DNA of 64,000 bases, from NCBI RefSeq assembly GCF_002127325.2, contig NC_035439.2, forward strand, positions 4,584,110 through 4,648,109, given 5' to 3'. The first letter of the stretch is position 1. The number at the start of each line of letters is the position of its first letter. Below, one piece after another: positions 1 through 11,089 of this stretch. The notes beneath the pieces are model-generated. The model saw only the letters and a program-made list of their open reading frames with translations. It had not been told where the DNA came from and ran no database searches. Both the position numbers and the translations under genes were made by a program. Origin of the DNA: Helianthus annuus (Eukaryota > Streptophyta > Magnoliopsida > Asterales > Asteraceae).

Positions 1-277
1 TTCTCATATATTATTTTTAACTAATCAATTAAGTTTTGCAAACATAGTCAACGAACCATTCTCTTAGTTAATAGCAAATTGTCGGTTCAACCCGATATCT
101 TTTCAACTAAACAAACAAACTTTAACATGGCAAGCTTCATAAAAAAGTGACAAACTTCATAATCAAGCTAATCCATACGTAAACCATAAACTCTTCGTGG
201 ATCGACCCCTTACTACCACTAGTTAAGGGTAATTTGGGCTTATAAATATTATCTTTGACCGGAGCGCAACACTCCGA
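1..277. other. No gene seen
   Basis: AT-rich sequence downstream of the Harbinger-type gene fragment that ends at 278 on the minus strand. It may hold that gene's 3' untranslated region. I see no open frame, repeat or element end in it. Confidence 0.4.
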
Positions 278-895
278 TCAATTCTCGTTTATGTCGGGAA
301 TACCGCTCGAGACTTCGGCATTCGGTGTATCTGCTCTATAATTTCCCGAAACCGAAGACTTTCCTTTTTGACTCGAGCCGGAGCTTTCTTCACCCAACAA
401 GGGTACCGGCGACCACTTTTGATTTGTTCTAACGACCTCCCAAGCCGCAATAGCAAAGTCATATCCTTCTTTGCTTTTGTAATCCTTTAGCGCTTGGTTC
501 ATTACAAAAGCACCGTCACTCCCGCTAGGACGTAAACGATCCTAAAATAATAAATTATCAACAACTTAATCCACATATTTCATTAAAAAATAAACCGTAT
601 ATAAATAATAAAGTTTACCGCTTGATGATATAAACCGTTGAATGTGCTCAATTTTGTTTGCATCGCGAGCCATTTTGATCGAACTTGGTGGTGGGTTCGG
701 TTACTTCCTCCAACCGTTTGATTGAAGTGGTTTAGAACTTGCTTCCAAAAGCCATCCGCCTTTTGTTGATTGTCTTTCTTTTTATTCAAAGTGCAATGAA
801 TATAAGCCTTTGCCAACGCCTCTTCTTGTTTAGGCGTCCAATTTTCCCGTTTCGCTTTTCCTCTTCTTTCCGGTGCGGCTACATTTTGGTGAAAA
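278..895 (-). pseudogene. Myb/SANT-like, NAM-associated protein of PIF/Harbinger type, partial
   Basis: Two exons can be joined: about 895-619 and 541-278, separated by a 77-bp GT..AG intron (618-542). The first exon has a trihelix/Myb-like region (ENWTPKQEEALAKAY, then FWKQVLNHFNQ and RSKWLAMQTKLS). The second carries the NAM-associated C-terminal part (YKSKEGYDFAIAAWEVVR) and a Ser-rich tail with a stop at 278. Plant proteins of this layout are the DNA-binding partner of Harbinger transposases or genes domesticated from it, and are often mislabelled glutathione S-transferase T3-like. No in-frame ATG is visible before an upstream stop near 900, so the N-terminus is missing or lies in another exon. 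No Harbinger transposase is present nearby. Confidence 0.7.
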
Positions 896-950
896 TGGAA
901 ATGGATTTGTTTTAATTTATAAAATTAAAAATTTATTTTTTTAATATTGT

Positions 951-968
951 AACGGCTATATAGCCGTT
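951..968. repeat. 18-bp perfect palindrome
   Basis: AACGGCTATATAGCCGTT is its own reverse complement. It lies just upstream of the minus-strand Harbinger-type gene and beside a GC-rich stretch (about 975-1080) that repeats ccgagcgg. It could be a promoter element or a transposon-end remnant. Function is unknown. Confidence 0.6.
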
Positions 969-1096
969 TGAAACAACTTTCCCGAGCGGAAACCTGTCAC
1001 CGATCGAGCTTCAAACCGCGCGGCAAAGGGGGTAAGCGGCGGTGTTCCCGAGCGGCAAACCCCCTTTGCCGCCCACTCCGTATCCCCTTATAGAGA

Positions 1097-1790
1097 CATG
1101 ACATGAGAGTATGAGACAAAACCCTGATAATGTGAATCAGTTTTTAGCAATAGGGAGACACTGACTCGTTTCGTATACTTGTTCTCTACGGATTCGTCCA
1201 CTACATTTATGGAGTCCAGCACTGAGTTTAGGAGGCTCATTTTTGGAAATAGCTACCTTTGGCCGCCATCGCTCCATCTTTGAAAATTGATTTGTTAGAT
1301 CCAGGATGATAATATAAATTTTCTAAATAACTAAACAGAACATCAATATTTTTTAGCCAGAAAACTCATAGATCAGCACTCAGTTTTAAAACAATCTTTG
1401 AAACTATTCCGGTTGACACAAATTTTGAATTAATTACCTCTGGCCTTTGCTCATCATCAGACATCTCTGAAACTTTTCTGGTTGACCACCGCCACAACAA
1501 TAGGCTTTTGGAAGGTCTACCTGGGGGAGTATGTCAGTATGAGGCTTATTGGCTTTGGTGTTATTTTGGGTTAAACACCTGTTTCTTTTATATAGTTTTA
1601 ACAATTGAAAACAAAGTTGTTACAAAGTAGTTATCCTTTGTTCACATTGCATCTCATACTAAACGAACACTTTTAAGTTATTTTACTATTAGACTGATTC
1701 GTTAGATCCAGGATAACAAAAAAAAAAAAATTTGTTAAGCAATATTATTATTTTTTAACGAAAAATATTTTTTAGCGAGAAACACATGAC
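1097..1790 (-). pseudogene. Pro-rich gene block, copy i
   Basis: First of four copies of one block (others near 10300, 37790 and 42060). On the minus strand it holds the remains of two exons. Exon a, about 1540-1440, reads ...LLLWRWSTRKVSEMSDDEQ and ends at a GT donor. Exon b, about 1285-1150, begins MERWRPKVAISKNEPP. The Pro-rich repeats seen in copy iii are absent here. I do not recognise the family. The adjacent stretch 1555-1620 recurs near 49970-50030. Confidence 0.5.
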
Positions 1791-2639
1791 ATGACAGATC
1801 TGACCTTATTTTATTTATTGAGCCTTCAGGGATATATAAAAGGGAAAATTACCAAAATGGCCAAAGGCCAAAATAACTTGCGAAAATAGCCAGCTCATGC
1901 CCCCTTGGAACGGGGCATCATGTGTGTGATGAGTCTTTCAAGTATGCATGCGTCTTTGGAGCGAAATCCAATAAAAATGGACATATGGCCACGGGATGCG
2001 TCCTTGGAGCGAGGCATCATGCACGCGATGCGTACAGAGAATTTTTGAAGCGTCCGGCGAGTTTTCCGGCGAGTTGCAGGTTTCCAGCGATGAAATCTGA
2101 AGTCGGGCCGATGTAAATTATTGGGTGGCTGATGAAATCTGAAGTTGGGCAAGACGGAGAGATTCAAAATTACCCGGTTGACTATTTCCGAGATTATCTT
2201 TGATCATTGATCTTTTTGTTTTTGACTATTATCTTTGATTCTTTAGTACAAGTGTTTAATTAATTGAATAACTTAGATTAATTTTTTTTAAAGGGCCCTG
2301 ACATTTTTGTTCACTTGTGGCCTTCTGTTGATACATTTTGCGTCTTGTAGCTTGTATTTATTGTTTTGTATTTTGTACGGTCTTAGCTTTGCATTTTGTG
2401 TTTTATGTTTTGACGTAAGTTGACCAAGACAAGACATGCATCCTCTTGTCTTTGACTTAGTCAACAGTTGAAATACATAGTGTTTTTTGTTATAAATGAA
2501 AGTCAACATGCGAAAGTGGACTTGACCTTCGTTTAAGGTTCGTTATGTAATGAAACGCGAAAGTGGACCTTCGCATGAATAAGGTCACCTTAGCTTGGAA
2601 TTGGTCACCTTCGCATGAGAATGTCATGTGAAGGTGGAC
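1791..2639. other. Unclassified repeat-like sequence
   Basis: No convincing gene. Positions 1850-2190 look like a degenerate dispersed repeat with an internally repeated ttggagcg..ggcatcat motif. Positions 2500-2640 carry several copies of a short inverted motif (aaagtgga..ccttcgc), like those found again at 4267-4510, and probably belong to the Copia LTR remnant. Confidence 0.35.
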
Positions 2640-2793
2640 AAGGGGGTGGGGGGACCCAAGAATTATTTTTGGGGTGCGAATGAAGGGTACCAAATTTTCA
2701 AGGGGTGCAATCGGGATCTTTACCTTAAAAATACACTAATTTTTTTCAAAAGGGGGGCCCGCCCACCCAAGCCAAAACTTGGGTCCGCCCTTG
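2640..2793. mobile_element. hAT-type MITE, 154 bp
   Basis: Flanked by an 8-bp direct repeat aggtggac (2632-2639 and 2794-2801). The ends are imperfect inverted repeats (left aagggggtggggggacccaag without its last base fits the right end cttgggtccgccctt). An 8-bp TSD with a GGGCGGACCCA-like terminus fits a non-autonomous hAT element. Its boundary is uncertain by one base. Confidence 0.7.
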
Positions 2794-2919
2794 AGGTGGA
2801 CCTTCTCATACCTACAGACTGTATATATGCATTAGTGTCTTGTGAAACTCAGAGAGCACATTTTAGATAGTGGGAGCATGTTTTGTGTATTCATTGTAAT
2901 GTTACTTTGTTGAAATTAA

Positions 2920-3738
2920 GAGTAAATTACGATTTTGGCTCTTATGGTTATATCACTTTTACCCTTTTAGCCCAAAAAGTAGGGGTCTGCAATAACCGAA
3001 CCGTTAACCGAAACGAAAACCGACAAAACCGAACCGAAATTAACCGAAACCGAATTAACCGAAAGTCAGTTAACGGATATTTTTTAATCATCGGTTAACC
3101 GAAATTAACCGAACTGAACCGAACCAAATCATTTATTTTTTTATATATTTCTAGCTTTTGTACCTCTATTTCATGTTTTATACTTTCATTTCATGTAATA
3201 ATACCTCTATTTCATTTATTTATGCTTTCATTTCGTTTATTTATACCTCCATTTTATGTATTTATACATCTATTCATGCATTTATACCTCCATTTCATTT
3301 ATTTATACATCCATTTCATGTATTTATACATCTTTTTCATGTATTTATACCTCAGTTACATGTATTTCTAAGCAAAAAAATTAGCCTTTGTTTGAATTGG
3401 TTATTAACCGAAAATTAACCGAACCGAACCGAAAACCGAAAAATTAACCAAATTAACCGAACAGATTAACCGATGACTTCGGTTACGGTTACGGATAATG
3501 CTAATAACAGAACCGAACCAAACCGAACCGTGCACACCCCTACCAAAAAGGAATCTTTTAACATCTGAGCCCCCAACGTCTTTTTTCTAACCATTTTGGC
3601 CCCTAAAAGGATGAGGTTAGTGTTAGGGGCCAAAAGGGTTAGAAAAAAAGACGTTGGGGGCTCAGATGTTAGAAGATTTCTTTTTGGGCTAAAAGGGTAA
3701 AGTGATATAACCATAGGGGCTAAAATCGTAATTTGCTC
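2920..3738. mobile_element. Foldback MITE carrying a nested hAT MITE
   Basis: Two long inverted arms: left arm 2920-2979 continuing at 3551-3610, right arm about 3620-3738. They match over about 110 bp (key stretch ttggcccctaa and its complement). The copy is flanked by aaattaa at 2913-2919 and 3739-3745. The left arm is interrupted exactly by the hAT MITE 2980-3542, which is therefore younger. Confidence 0.75.
2980..3542. mobile_element. hAT MITE rich in AACCGAAC repeats
   Basis: Flanked by a perfect 8-bp TSD ccaaaaag (2972-2979, 3543-3550). Termini are taggggtctgca and tgcacacccctA, inverted with one mismatch. The inside has AACCG-rich subterminal arrays at both ends and a central tandem array of tttatacctccatttca-like units (about 3150-3360). 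Such subterminal repeats are where hAT transposases bind. Confidence 0.85.
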
Positions 3739-3905
3739 AAATTAATACAAAGGAACTTTAAAGTGATATACTCTTGTTGTTGATCATGTTCTTGTTTCGG
3801 TTTGTATATAAACTTATATTCCGCACTTGTTTATGCATTAACAACAAGGAATAGGTTGTATAAGATCATTATAAGGACCTACTAGTGGTATCAGAGTATT
3901 AGGCT

Positions 3906-5298
3906 CGATTCCTGGTTAAAAACCAAGCATTTTGGTGTGATTTGTGAGATTTTTGAGTGGATTTTGAAGGTTTCTTGGACAAAAACCCAAAACCCATCTT
4001 CTTGAATGAAAATATGGATTAAATCAGACTAAAATGATGTCGTTTGATGATTATCATGGTTGAAAACTTGTTAAAATCAATGGAGAGAATCAAAACCCTT
4101 GTTTTGTTAAGTTTTAAGCATTAAAAAAATTTGAACACCATTGATTCCGACAACAAGTTTGGCCGGAATTCTTCACTGGAATAGTAAAAAAATCCCTAAA
4201 ATTCTATTGGTTGACCTAAAAGGGTGTAGTGCAGCGGAAAGTGTCCTTTTTGTCTGTTTTGTCGCATAAGAAACTATCCTACTTTGCAAAACCTTCGCTT
4301 GAACGAAAGTGCACCTTCATTAGTGTCATACCAGTGAAGGTCACTCGTCAACGAAAGTGATTTTTTTAAACGAAAGTCCTCCTTCGTTAAACCATCTTCG
4401 TGAACCCCCTTCGGGTACCACCTTCGCATTAGTTCAACCTTCGCAAAAACCAACATTCGCATTAGTTCAACCTTCGCAGGAAACCATAACCTTTGTTGGA
4501 TATTGTTCACCTTCATTCAAAGGAATATTATTTCAAAAAAGCTTTATTGGGGCCGAGGGGTGGCCCGGCCCCCATCGATTTTTCGCTCGTAGTGATAATT
4601 TTACCGAAAATTTATGAAAATTTTTTATTGTAAAATATTGGATTTTTTTACGAGTCCGCTACCGATTTGGATTTTAAGAGTCTCGCCCCTACTGAGTTTT
4701 TGTTCCATATACACCATACACACTCTTTCTCTTCTATGATTCTCTTTCTCCACCTCTACCTCCACCACCACCACTGTTGCTGCCACAACCACCCTCTCTA
4801 TCTCAGCACTCGTACCTCATCTGCCCTCGTCGATTTGTTGTATCAAACATCAATACCACCCGTCTCTCTCGTTGTACCAAATATCATTAATTTATTATTA
4901 TTTTTTATTTAAAGGTAAACAAGAAAATTAAAAATAAAATTTATAAATTAAAAAACAAAAGAATAAATAGGAAAGTGCCAAAATCGTTCCTATGGTTTGA
5001 GAACGTTTTTATTTGATATACACCTCGAAACTCGCAATAGAAATTTTTTTTAGGTCCGTTACCTTCCGACACCCCGAACTTTTTCTTCAAGCGAACAAAA
5101 CTAGAAACGTATAACACAGTCAATCAATTCCTTTTTTTAATGGTGCGGTCCAGATCACTAATTGTTAATTAGATTTTGTAATTTGTATAAATGATACATT
5201 CTTGTCATGCAAATTCAATCAAAGGAACAATTGAAATAATACAAATAATCACGAATAACAAAACAAATATAAGCAATGTCGTTCTTTACTCTCACACA
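3906..5298. other. Copia leader-like and low-complexity DNA, no gene
   Basis: Positions 3906-4260 resemble a Copia untranslated leader. Positions 4267-4510 hold several short inverted motifs built on ccttcg..cgaag. Positions 4540-4680 are a GC-rich then AT-rich repeat remnant, and 4700-4880 is CT/CCA-rich. Short open frames here have no recognisable domain. Confidence 0.35.
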
Positions 5299-6602
5299 TC
5301 AGACAGATGCTAGAGACGGAATGGGGGCATGTGGGAGGAGAGACACACCACCACTCAAACTCAAGTCCAAAAATCCATACTCCTCTATGAACCTCGTAAG
5401 CAGATTCCCAGCAACATAAGACACGCTTGACACTGATACTGCGGTAGTATTGTAGTACACCACGGTCTTAATGTACTCAAAAAATGTGCACTTGTTGATG
5501 TAAGCCTTGAATATTGCCAATAATGATACACATACAAGAGACGTAATTGCAACTATTACGACTGTAAAGTCCTTGTCATTGGTCTCATGAAATGAGTACC
5601 CGTATGCAACTGGTGGGACCATTTCGAACACGACGAAGGATAGTATTGTGAAAAAAACATGTAGTTGGAAATAGTTTACTTGTCCAAGTAGCTCTTTGTA
5701 CTTAATGGTAGTCTCATTGGTTGATTCTTGGCTTGAGTTGTCCTTGTAACAATCGTCTCTAAGCTCCCAAAGCTGCGAATATGGTTTTTGTGATTTAAAG
5801 TGCTGCTATTAAACATTTGTGATATGATTAAACAGTAACGTTTTACTCACATTGTGTCTAATGACGAAGAACCCACCAGCAAGACTTGCGAGTGCCAAAC
5901 ATATGATGCTCACTATAGCAAATTGAAGTATTAGTTGTTAGGATTAAATATCAAACGAATTTGGTGTGACGGGAACAATCTAGGTTAACAAATCAAACAA
6001 GGCCCAAAAGATTTATCACGTGTCACCAAGAAAATATCAACCATAAACTAATAAGGTTTAGTAAATTTTAACGGGTTAAATATGACTAAAAATAATATGA
6101 CTAAAAGATAACTGATTAAACACGTTTGAATGAGTTGAAAGTATCCTATGATTCTGCAATATGATTTTATATAACCTTCAAAATATCTTTTTTAGACCTA
6201 AGCTATTAAATATGTCACTTTTAGCCAAGCTGCCCATTCCACCTATTTTGCAAACTATACAAATGGGTAACAACCATTCGAACATGCGATATCATGGCCA
6301 CATGGGTTAATCGATCTTGTAATATACCTAATTTGACCCGGAACAGGTATCCATCCCATCTTTTTATCATTTATACCAACGACGTGTGTCATATTTAACA
6401 AATATCAATCACTAGAAAAAGAACAAATCAAAACTTACGTGTTGTGGCATCAGAAGCAGCTGCGAATGCTACGACACTTAAGCTTGCGATCACCTCCATT
6501 AAACCTCCATACACAATACTCTTCAAGATCTGAAGAAGAATACCATCAGGTCGTCTTCCTCTAGGTGGTGGAGCTTCCGAACAGGCAGAAGTTTCTTCTG
6601 AA
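5299..6602 (-). CDS. Membrane protein of ER body (MEB)-like, VIT/CCC1-related, copy 1
   Basis: Three exons are visible on the minus strand: about 6602-6439, 5912-5851 (62 bp) and 5772-5299, joined by GT..AG introns. The joined reading frame contains ILLQILKSIVYGGLMEVI, SLSVVAFAAASDATT, then LALASLAGGFFV and a C-terminal part with several membrane segments (HVFFTILSFVVFEMVPPVAY, TVVIVAITSLVCVSLLAIF). This layout matches the plant MEB1/MEB2-like proteins, relatives of the vacuolar iron transporter/CCC1 family that sit in the ER-body membrane and are linked to iron and manganese transport. The family assignment is from memory of motifs. The first exons are not identified. The Pro-rich exons near 10300 lie upstream in the same orientation and could belong to it. 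These three exons show no frameshift, unlike copy 2. Confidence 0.7.
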
Positions 6603-6796
6603 GATTTTTTTAAATGAAAGGATTGAATTTAGACGTGACATTAATGGATGTAGAAATCAGAATTTATAAAGAATCACTAATTAACAGTTTTGCAATATCC
6701 AATTTCCAATCATGATTTGTTACTTTTTATAAGATTAACCAATATTTGGGCCAGATGATATCTATTTCCTATGATCATGTTATACATGTTATGAAT

Positions 6797-7036
6797 TTAC
6801 ATCGAGATAGATTGTAAACGGGCAACAAGTTGCGCCGCTACCCCTTTTTTAACAGCAAAATTAAGTCTTTTAAAAATTACGTCCATAGATCTCGGGGTCA
6901 TAACATTACTATGCATGACCCTTTGAACTCGACTAAGTAGGTCAGTGGCCCCTGGCCCCAAGAAACCAAAAGTATCAAAAGCAAATAGCATAAACACGTG
7001 CTGGTTGTCAAGGCACGTTTTTTTGTGTTTGTTCAT
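6797..7036 (-). pseudogene. C-terminal piece of an endonuclease-like element protein, copy 1
   Basis: A 79-residue open stretch with DNQHVFMLFAFDTFGFL, SRVQRVMHSNVMTPRSMDV and AAQLVARLQS. The same piece recurs at 36930-37620 and 41460-41700. It looks like the continuation of the domain seen at 51200-51545 (zinc finger plus GKHACVDITG). It sits between the MEB-like exons and the Pro-rich exon in each unit of the array. No start or full domain remains, so it is a relic. Confidence 0.5.
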
Positions 7037-7291
7037 TTGTTGTGGGTTTAAATCTCATAATAGTGATGTAATTTATTGGTAAATATAAGTTTCACAGTTG
7101 AAAGAAAAAAACATAATCAAAAAGATCTTTTAGATAAGATATCAATAAAAGGCTTATTAATGGAAGATAAAATGGTGGCTGTCCTTTTTAAATGTTACAC
7201 AATTATGTGTTTTTGCTAAATAAAAGTTAAATTTAATATTATTCATCAATAATCATTACGTGAAATTGACAATTTATATTTTACTATACAT
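7037..7291. other. AT-rich spacer of the array unit
   Basis: Alignable by eye to 37620-37740 and in part to 41800-42060, so it belongs to the duplicated unit. No gene is visible. It ends at the LINE target site atattttactatacat (7276-7291). Confidence 0.5.
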
Positions 7292-7611
7292 TCCGAAAAC
7301 TCACCTGGTGTAACACTCCTTCCTTTTTGGTATTCTCTTTTAGAGACCTACTGGAGTGGCATAATTACTCGGGGAAGTCGGGTCGAGCTAAAGAGGCGAT
7401 CAAAGGTATTATTATCATAGCTTGTTGGAGTTTATGGAAGGCTAGGAATGAAAAGAGGTTCTCGAACTTGGCGGTTAGAGTAGAAAACATCTTTAGTCAA
7501 GTCAAAGTTGTTAGTTTTCTTTGGTTCGTTAATAGATCGAGTCATAAGGATGTTTCGTGGGACGATTGGTGTAAATTTGTGAATATATAGTCTTGTTGTT
7601 TCCTAGCCTGC

Positions 7612-8459
7612 TGAAGGGGTATGGTCCCAAAAAGTCGCGCAAACCTCCTCTCAGGTTGCGCGTGAGACCATACTCCTTATTTCAGTAAACTTATTAATAA
7701 GATCCTCGCGCGGCACGGCCCTCAAGAGGCCCAGATATCAGCACTTAGCATGAAACGTTGGAACAAATGAGCATACTAACCCCGCGCGGGTTAGTTTGCT
7801 GTCCAACAAGAACCACACAGTAAGGAAGCGCACGGCTACCTACAGTGGTACACAAGGTACAAGTGGCAGTAAAAGGAGCCAATGAGCGTCCAGCAGGCTC
7901 TGGTCAATCGTGCGCCACGATCGTCTGACGAGAAGTACACAAGGACGCCTACGTGGCATCAATCAGAGGACGGAGACAACTGTCCCACGATCTCCACTTG
8001 TCTGCTGATGACAGAAGGACAACAAGGCCGACAGCAGTGACACGTGGCTCCAATCAAGTTGCGCCAGCACCGAGGAACGTCTAGAAGCCACTAAGCGGTC
8101 GACGCCAGTGAGACAAAGAGCATATCCGTTATGTTGTCTGTTTCCGGCCCAAGGCCCATCAGCCCATAACCCCTTACACCTCTCCGGCTATAAATAGAGA
8201 CCTCATCCCACAGGTTAAACATTCTATTCCCTCTACTCTCACTCTTAGCACTTAATTACTCTCAAAGCAGTCGCTTATTCTCACACCGGAGCCTGGTTAA
8301 GAGGGAAACCCCCACATTCCCCTCTTAACGAGTAACGGTGTTCTGTTTTGCAGGATCGATTATCAAGTCGGAGCTCAAATATCCATAAGAAGATTAACCA
8401 TTATGAAAGGAACATAAACCAATCTTAATTAACTCCCTAATTAGATTAGTGTTTCTTCA
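7612..8459 (+). mobile_element. Solo LTR, 848 bp, TSD cctgc
   Basis: Begins tgaag and ends cttca (inverted TG..CA ends). It is flanked by cctgc at 7607-7611 and 8460-8464. GC-rich, with a TATA box at 8189-8196 and strong dyads upstream of it (gtatggtc..gaccatac at about 7620-7675; ctaaccc and gggttag at about 7776-7794). No internal region is present, so it arose by LTR-LTR recombination. I cannot assign its clade. Confidence 0.88.
8189..8196 (+). promoter_or_regulatory. TATA box of the solo LTR
   Basis: TATAAATA lies about 580 bp into the LTR and is followed by CT-rich leader sequence (attccctctactctcactc). This is the expected U3/R arrangement. Confidence 0.6.
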
Positions 8460-8534
8460 CCTGCCGGGTTGTGGCAGGTTGGGGTTCCGTTGTTAATGAA
8501 AGTTATCGTTCAAAAAAAATATTTTACTATACAT

Positions 8535-10299
8535 ATTCAACTCACAAATAACTATGTGTATTAAATTTTGCATAAATCAAAGTAGTAGAATTCCTGTGCG
8601 TAATGTGGCAGGAACTCGTTTGGCATCGATTTGACTTGTTCTCGTATTAATATGGTACCGATACTTGGTATAACAACCGAAATAGAAAATCTGGAAAATA
8701 AAGTTATGATATGCTAAAAAATAGACACATGTTTTACAACGATAAAAAACAGAAAAACAAATATCATTGTCAGTTCCGGTTCCGATAATACTGATACCGA
8801 TGTTGCTTGGGGGCATCGATTCAGGCCATCTCAGTACCGAAAATTTAAACATAATTTTGTGTTTATCAGTCTTTATAGATTCAGTTCGTCGCGATATCGA
8901 TAGAAAAAAATAATATTTAAAACATATTTTTTTTCAATAAAAATTATATGGGAATGTTGACAAAAAATAATAATAAACATAACTATGTATTAAAACTATT
9001 TAAGCAAGTTTTCGAATGTACCATGTTAAATAAATAAATATAAATCAAGTCAAATAACGAATTGAATGTTATTGAAAATAGAAACAATTCTACTGTTTAT
9101 CTTACATGATTCGTAATTTATCCTACATAACTCGTAATTTATCTTACACTTTAAATTATTTTTATTTTATTTTTTTGAAAAAATATATATTTTTAAGATA
9201 AGTTACAAAAATTTAATGTAGTTAACTATTCAAGAGAAAGACTACAAATTAATGACTTATGTAAATTTACCAATGTACCCTTATAGTAACATTAAATACT
9301 TATATTAAATGAAGTAAAATAAAACATTTTTATTGGTTGAAATTTCTTCTTTTTTATTATTACAAAAAATTTCTTCTCATTTAAACTCCTCACTATATAA
9401 TATATAATATATAATATATAATATAATTATATAATATATATTATATAATATTGTATAACTAAGTATGTGTATTAAATTTTGGACAAATTATATTATATAT
9501 ATGAATACAATATACAAACTTTTGAGTTTTGATGAATGGTAAATCACATCTTGGGCTTTGACTGTTTATTTTCTTTGTTTGATTTCTTTATTTCACCATG
9601 TGATAAAAATCATAAAATACACCTAATTTGTATTAAAAAAATATTATAGGGGTGGATGCTAGATGGTCAATTCGACTTTTTTAAACTGATTCTTCCAAAC
9701 GTAAAAAATAACCGAGATTTACGATGATTCCATCAAAACTAAAGTTGCTTCATAGTTACTAAATAAATAACACTTTCTTTTATCATTTAATATTTTAATA
9801 ATTTGTGGTTATTATTAGTTTAAAAAAAATCTAGATAAATAGTTGTGTTTAACTTTTTTTATTCGACGTTTTGGTATATGTTTTTTGTGAATGGGTACCA
9901 TGATGAACCGGACTGATTCCAATTAAACAACATAGGTATCAGTATCGCACTATCTCGCTATTGACAAAAATGGTACTGATTAACATATATTGATTTTACA
10001 CAACACATGTCCATATCTTTTGGGTATACCCCAGCTTTGTTTTTAGATTTTCTCTTCTTGTAACGAATGTCACATCAAACCGATATCGATCGAGTAACCG
10101 CCGCGTAGCGCGGACGAATCACAATAGTGTTTTTAAACTATATAAAATAAAACTAACAGTAATTCTTCTAGTGGCCAGCTTATTACCAGATTAAAATAAA
10201 TAAAAAATAATCTAAGTATGCTGAAGCTGAAAATTTCCAAAAAGTGTTTTTAAGATATTGAACACTTCACCTGGTAAGATATCGATATAGGAAGTAGTC
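8535..10299. other. AT-rich intergenic repeat debris
   Basis: No gene seen. Contains a (TATAA)-type microsatellite at about 9398-9460. Positions 9880-10100 form a dispersed repeat that is found again at 39003-39220. The palindrome-like ccgccgcgtagcgcgg at about 10099 may be a worn Helitron hairpin. Confidence 0.45.
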
Positions 10300-11040
10300 C
10301 CTGCGACAAATGTAGGAGGCTTATTTTTGGAAATAGCTATCTTTGGCCGCCATCGCTCCATCTATGAAAATGATTTGTTAGATCCAGGATGATAATATAA
10401 ATTTTCTAAATAACTAAACACAGAACATCAATATTTTTTAGCGAGAAAAACATGACATGATTGATCAGCATCTCTCACACTAAACGAACGCATTTAAGTT
10501 AGTTTACTATTAAACTGATTCGTTAGATCCAGAATAATATAAAAAATTTATTTTGTGAAGCAATATTATTATTATTTTGCTAGTTAAATGCCATTTTAGT
10601 CGTTGTGGTTTGGGTTATTTTGTTAGTTTAGTCCAATTGTTTCATTTTTTGTCTGTGGGTCCAAAAAGGTTTCATCGTTGCCATTTTAGTCAACTAGGCT
10701 AACTTCATCCATTTTTTCTGTTAACGAAAAGGGCAATTCGGACATTTTATATGGCCGAATTACCCTTCTAGTTAACAAAATTACATATAAAATGACCGAA
10801 TTGCCCTTCTTGTTGACAGAAAAAATGGATGAAGTTAACCCAGTGGACTAAAATGGCAACAGTAAAACATTTTTGGACCAATAGATAAAAAATGAAACCT
10901 TTGGCCTAAACTGACAAAATAACCCAAACCACAGGAACTCAAATGTCATTTAACTCTATTATTTTTTAACGAGACACACATGACATGACTGATTTGAGCT
11001 GATTTTATTTTATCGAGCCTTCAAGGATACATAAAACCAT
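10300..11040 (-). pseudogene. Pro-rich gene block, copy ii, with a MITE inside
   Basis: Minus-strand exon b begins MERWRPKIAISKNKPP near 10352. The flanks match copy i, including the stretch ending in gatccag and the acatgacatga motifs. The Mutator-type MITE 10579-10956 sits in this block and is absent from copy i. The block lies 5' of MEB-like copy 1 in the same orientation. Confidence 0.5.
10579..10956. mobile_element. Mutator-type MITE, 378 bp, 9-bp TSD
   Basis: Flanked by tattatttt (10570-10578 and 10957-10965). The two halves are inverted copies of each other (left agttaaatgccattttagtc against right catttaac). Copy i of the host block has no element at the matching point (near 1747-1760), which gives the empty site. 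A 9-bp TSD with long inverted arms is typical of Mutator-like MITEs. Confidence 0.82.
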
Positions 11041-11089
11041 TTAACAAGAAAACATGACATGATAGTTGAACTCATTTACGCAATTAGCA

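Larger units (their letters stand above)
2400..3905 (+). mobile_element. Copia-like LTR remnant with primer-binding site
   Basis: The sequence tggtatcagag at 3886-3896 is the initiator-Met primer-binding site that follows the 5' LTR in plant retrotransposons. The preceding stretch, once the MITEs at 2640-2793 and 2920-3738 are removed, reads like LTR sequence. The downstream part (3906-4200) resembles a Copia leader without a gag frame. The left LTR end was not found, so the start is approximate. Confidence 0.45.
7292..8518 (+). mobile_element. 5'-truncated L1-type LINE interrupted by a solo LTR
   Basis: Flanked by a perfect 16-bp TSD atattttactatacat (7276-7291 and 8519-8534). It ends in a short A run after gttatcgttc, the usual plant L1 tail. 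The left part (7327-7590) encodes the last residues of ORF2 (IIIIACWSLWKARNEKRF, then WDDWCKF and a stop). The 3' untranslated part is split by the LTR 7612-8459. Without the LTR the LINE copy is only about 375 bp. Confidence 0.88.

Noticed and set aside
3158..3418. 86-residue Phe/Ile-rich frame
   Set aside because: It translates the tandem array inside the hAT MITE 2980-3542, not a membrane protein.
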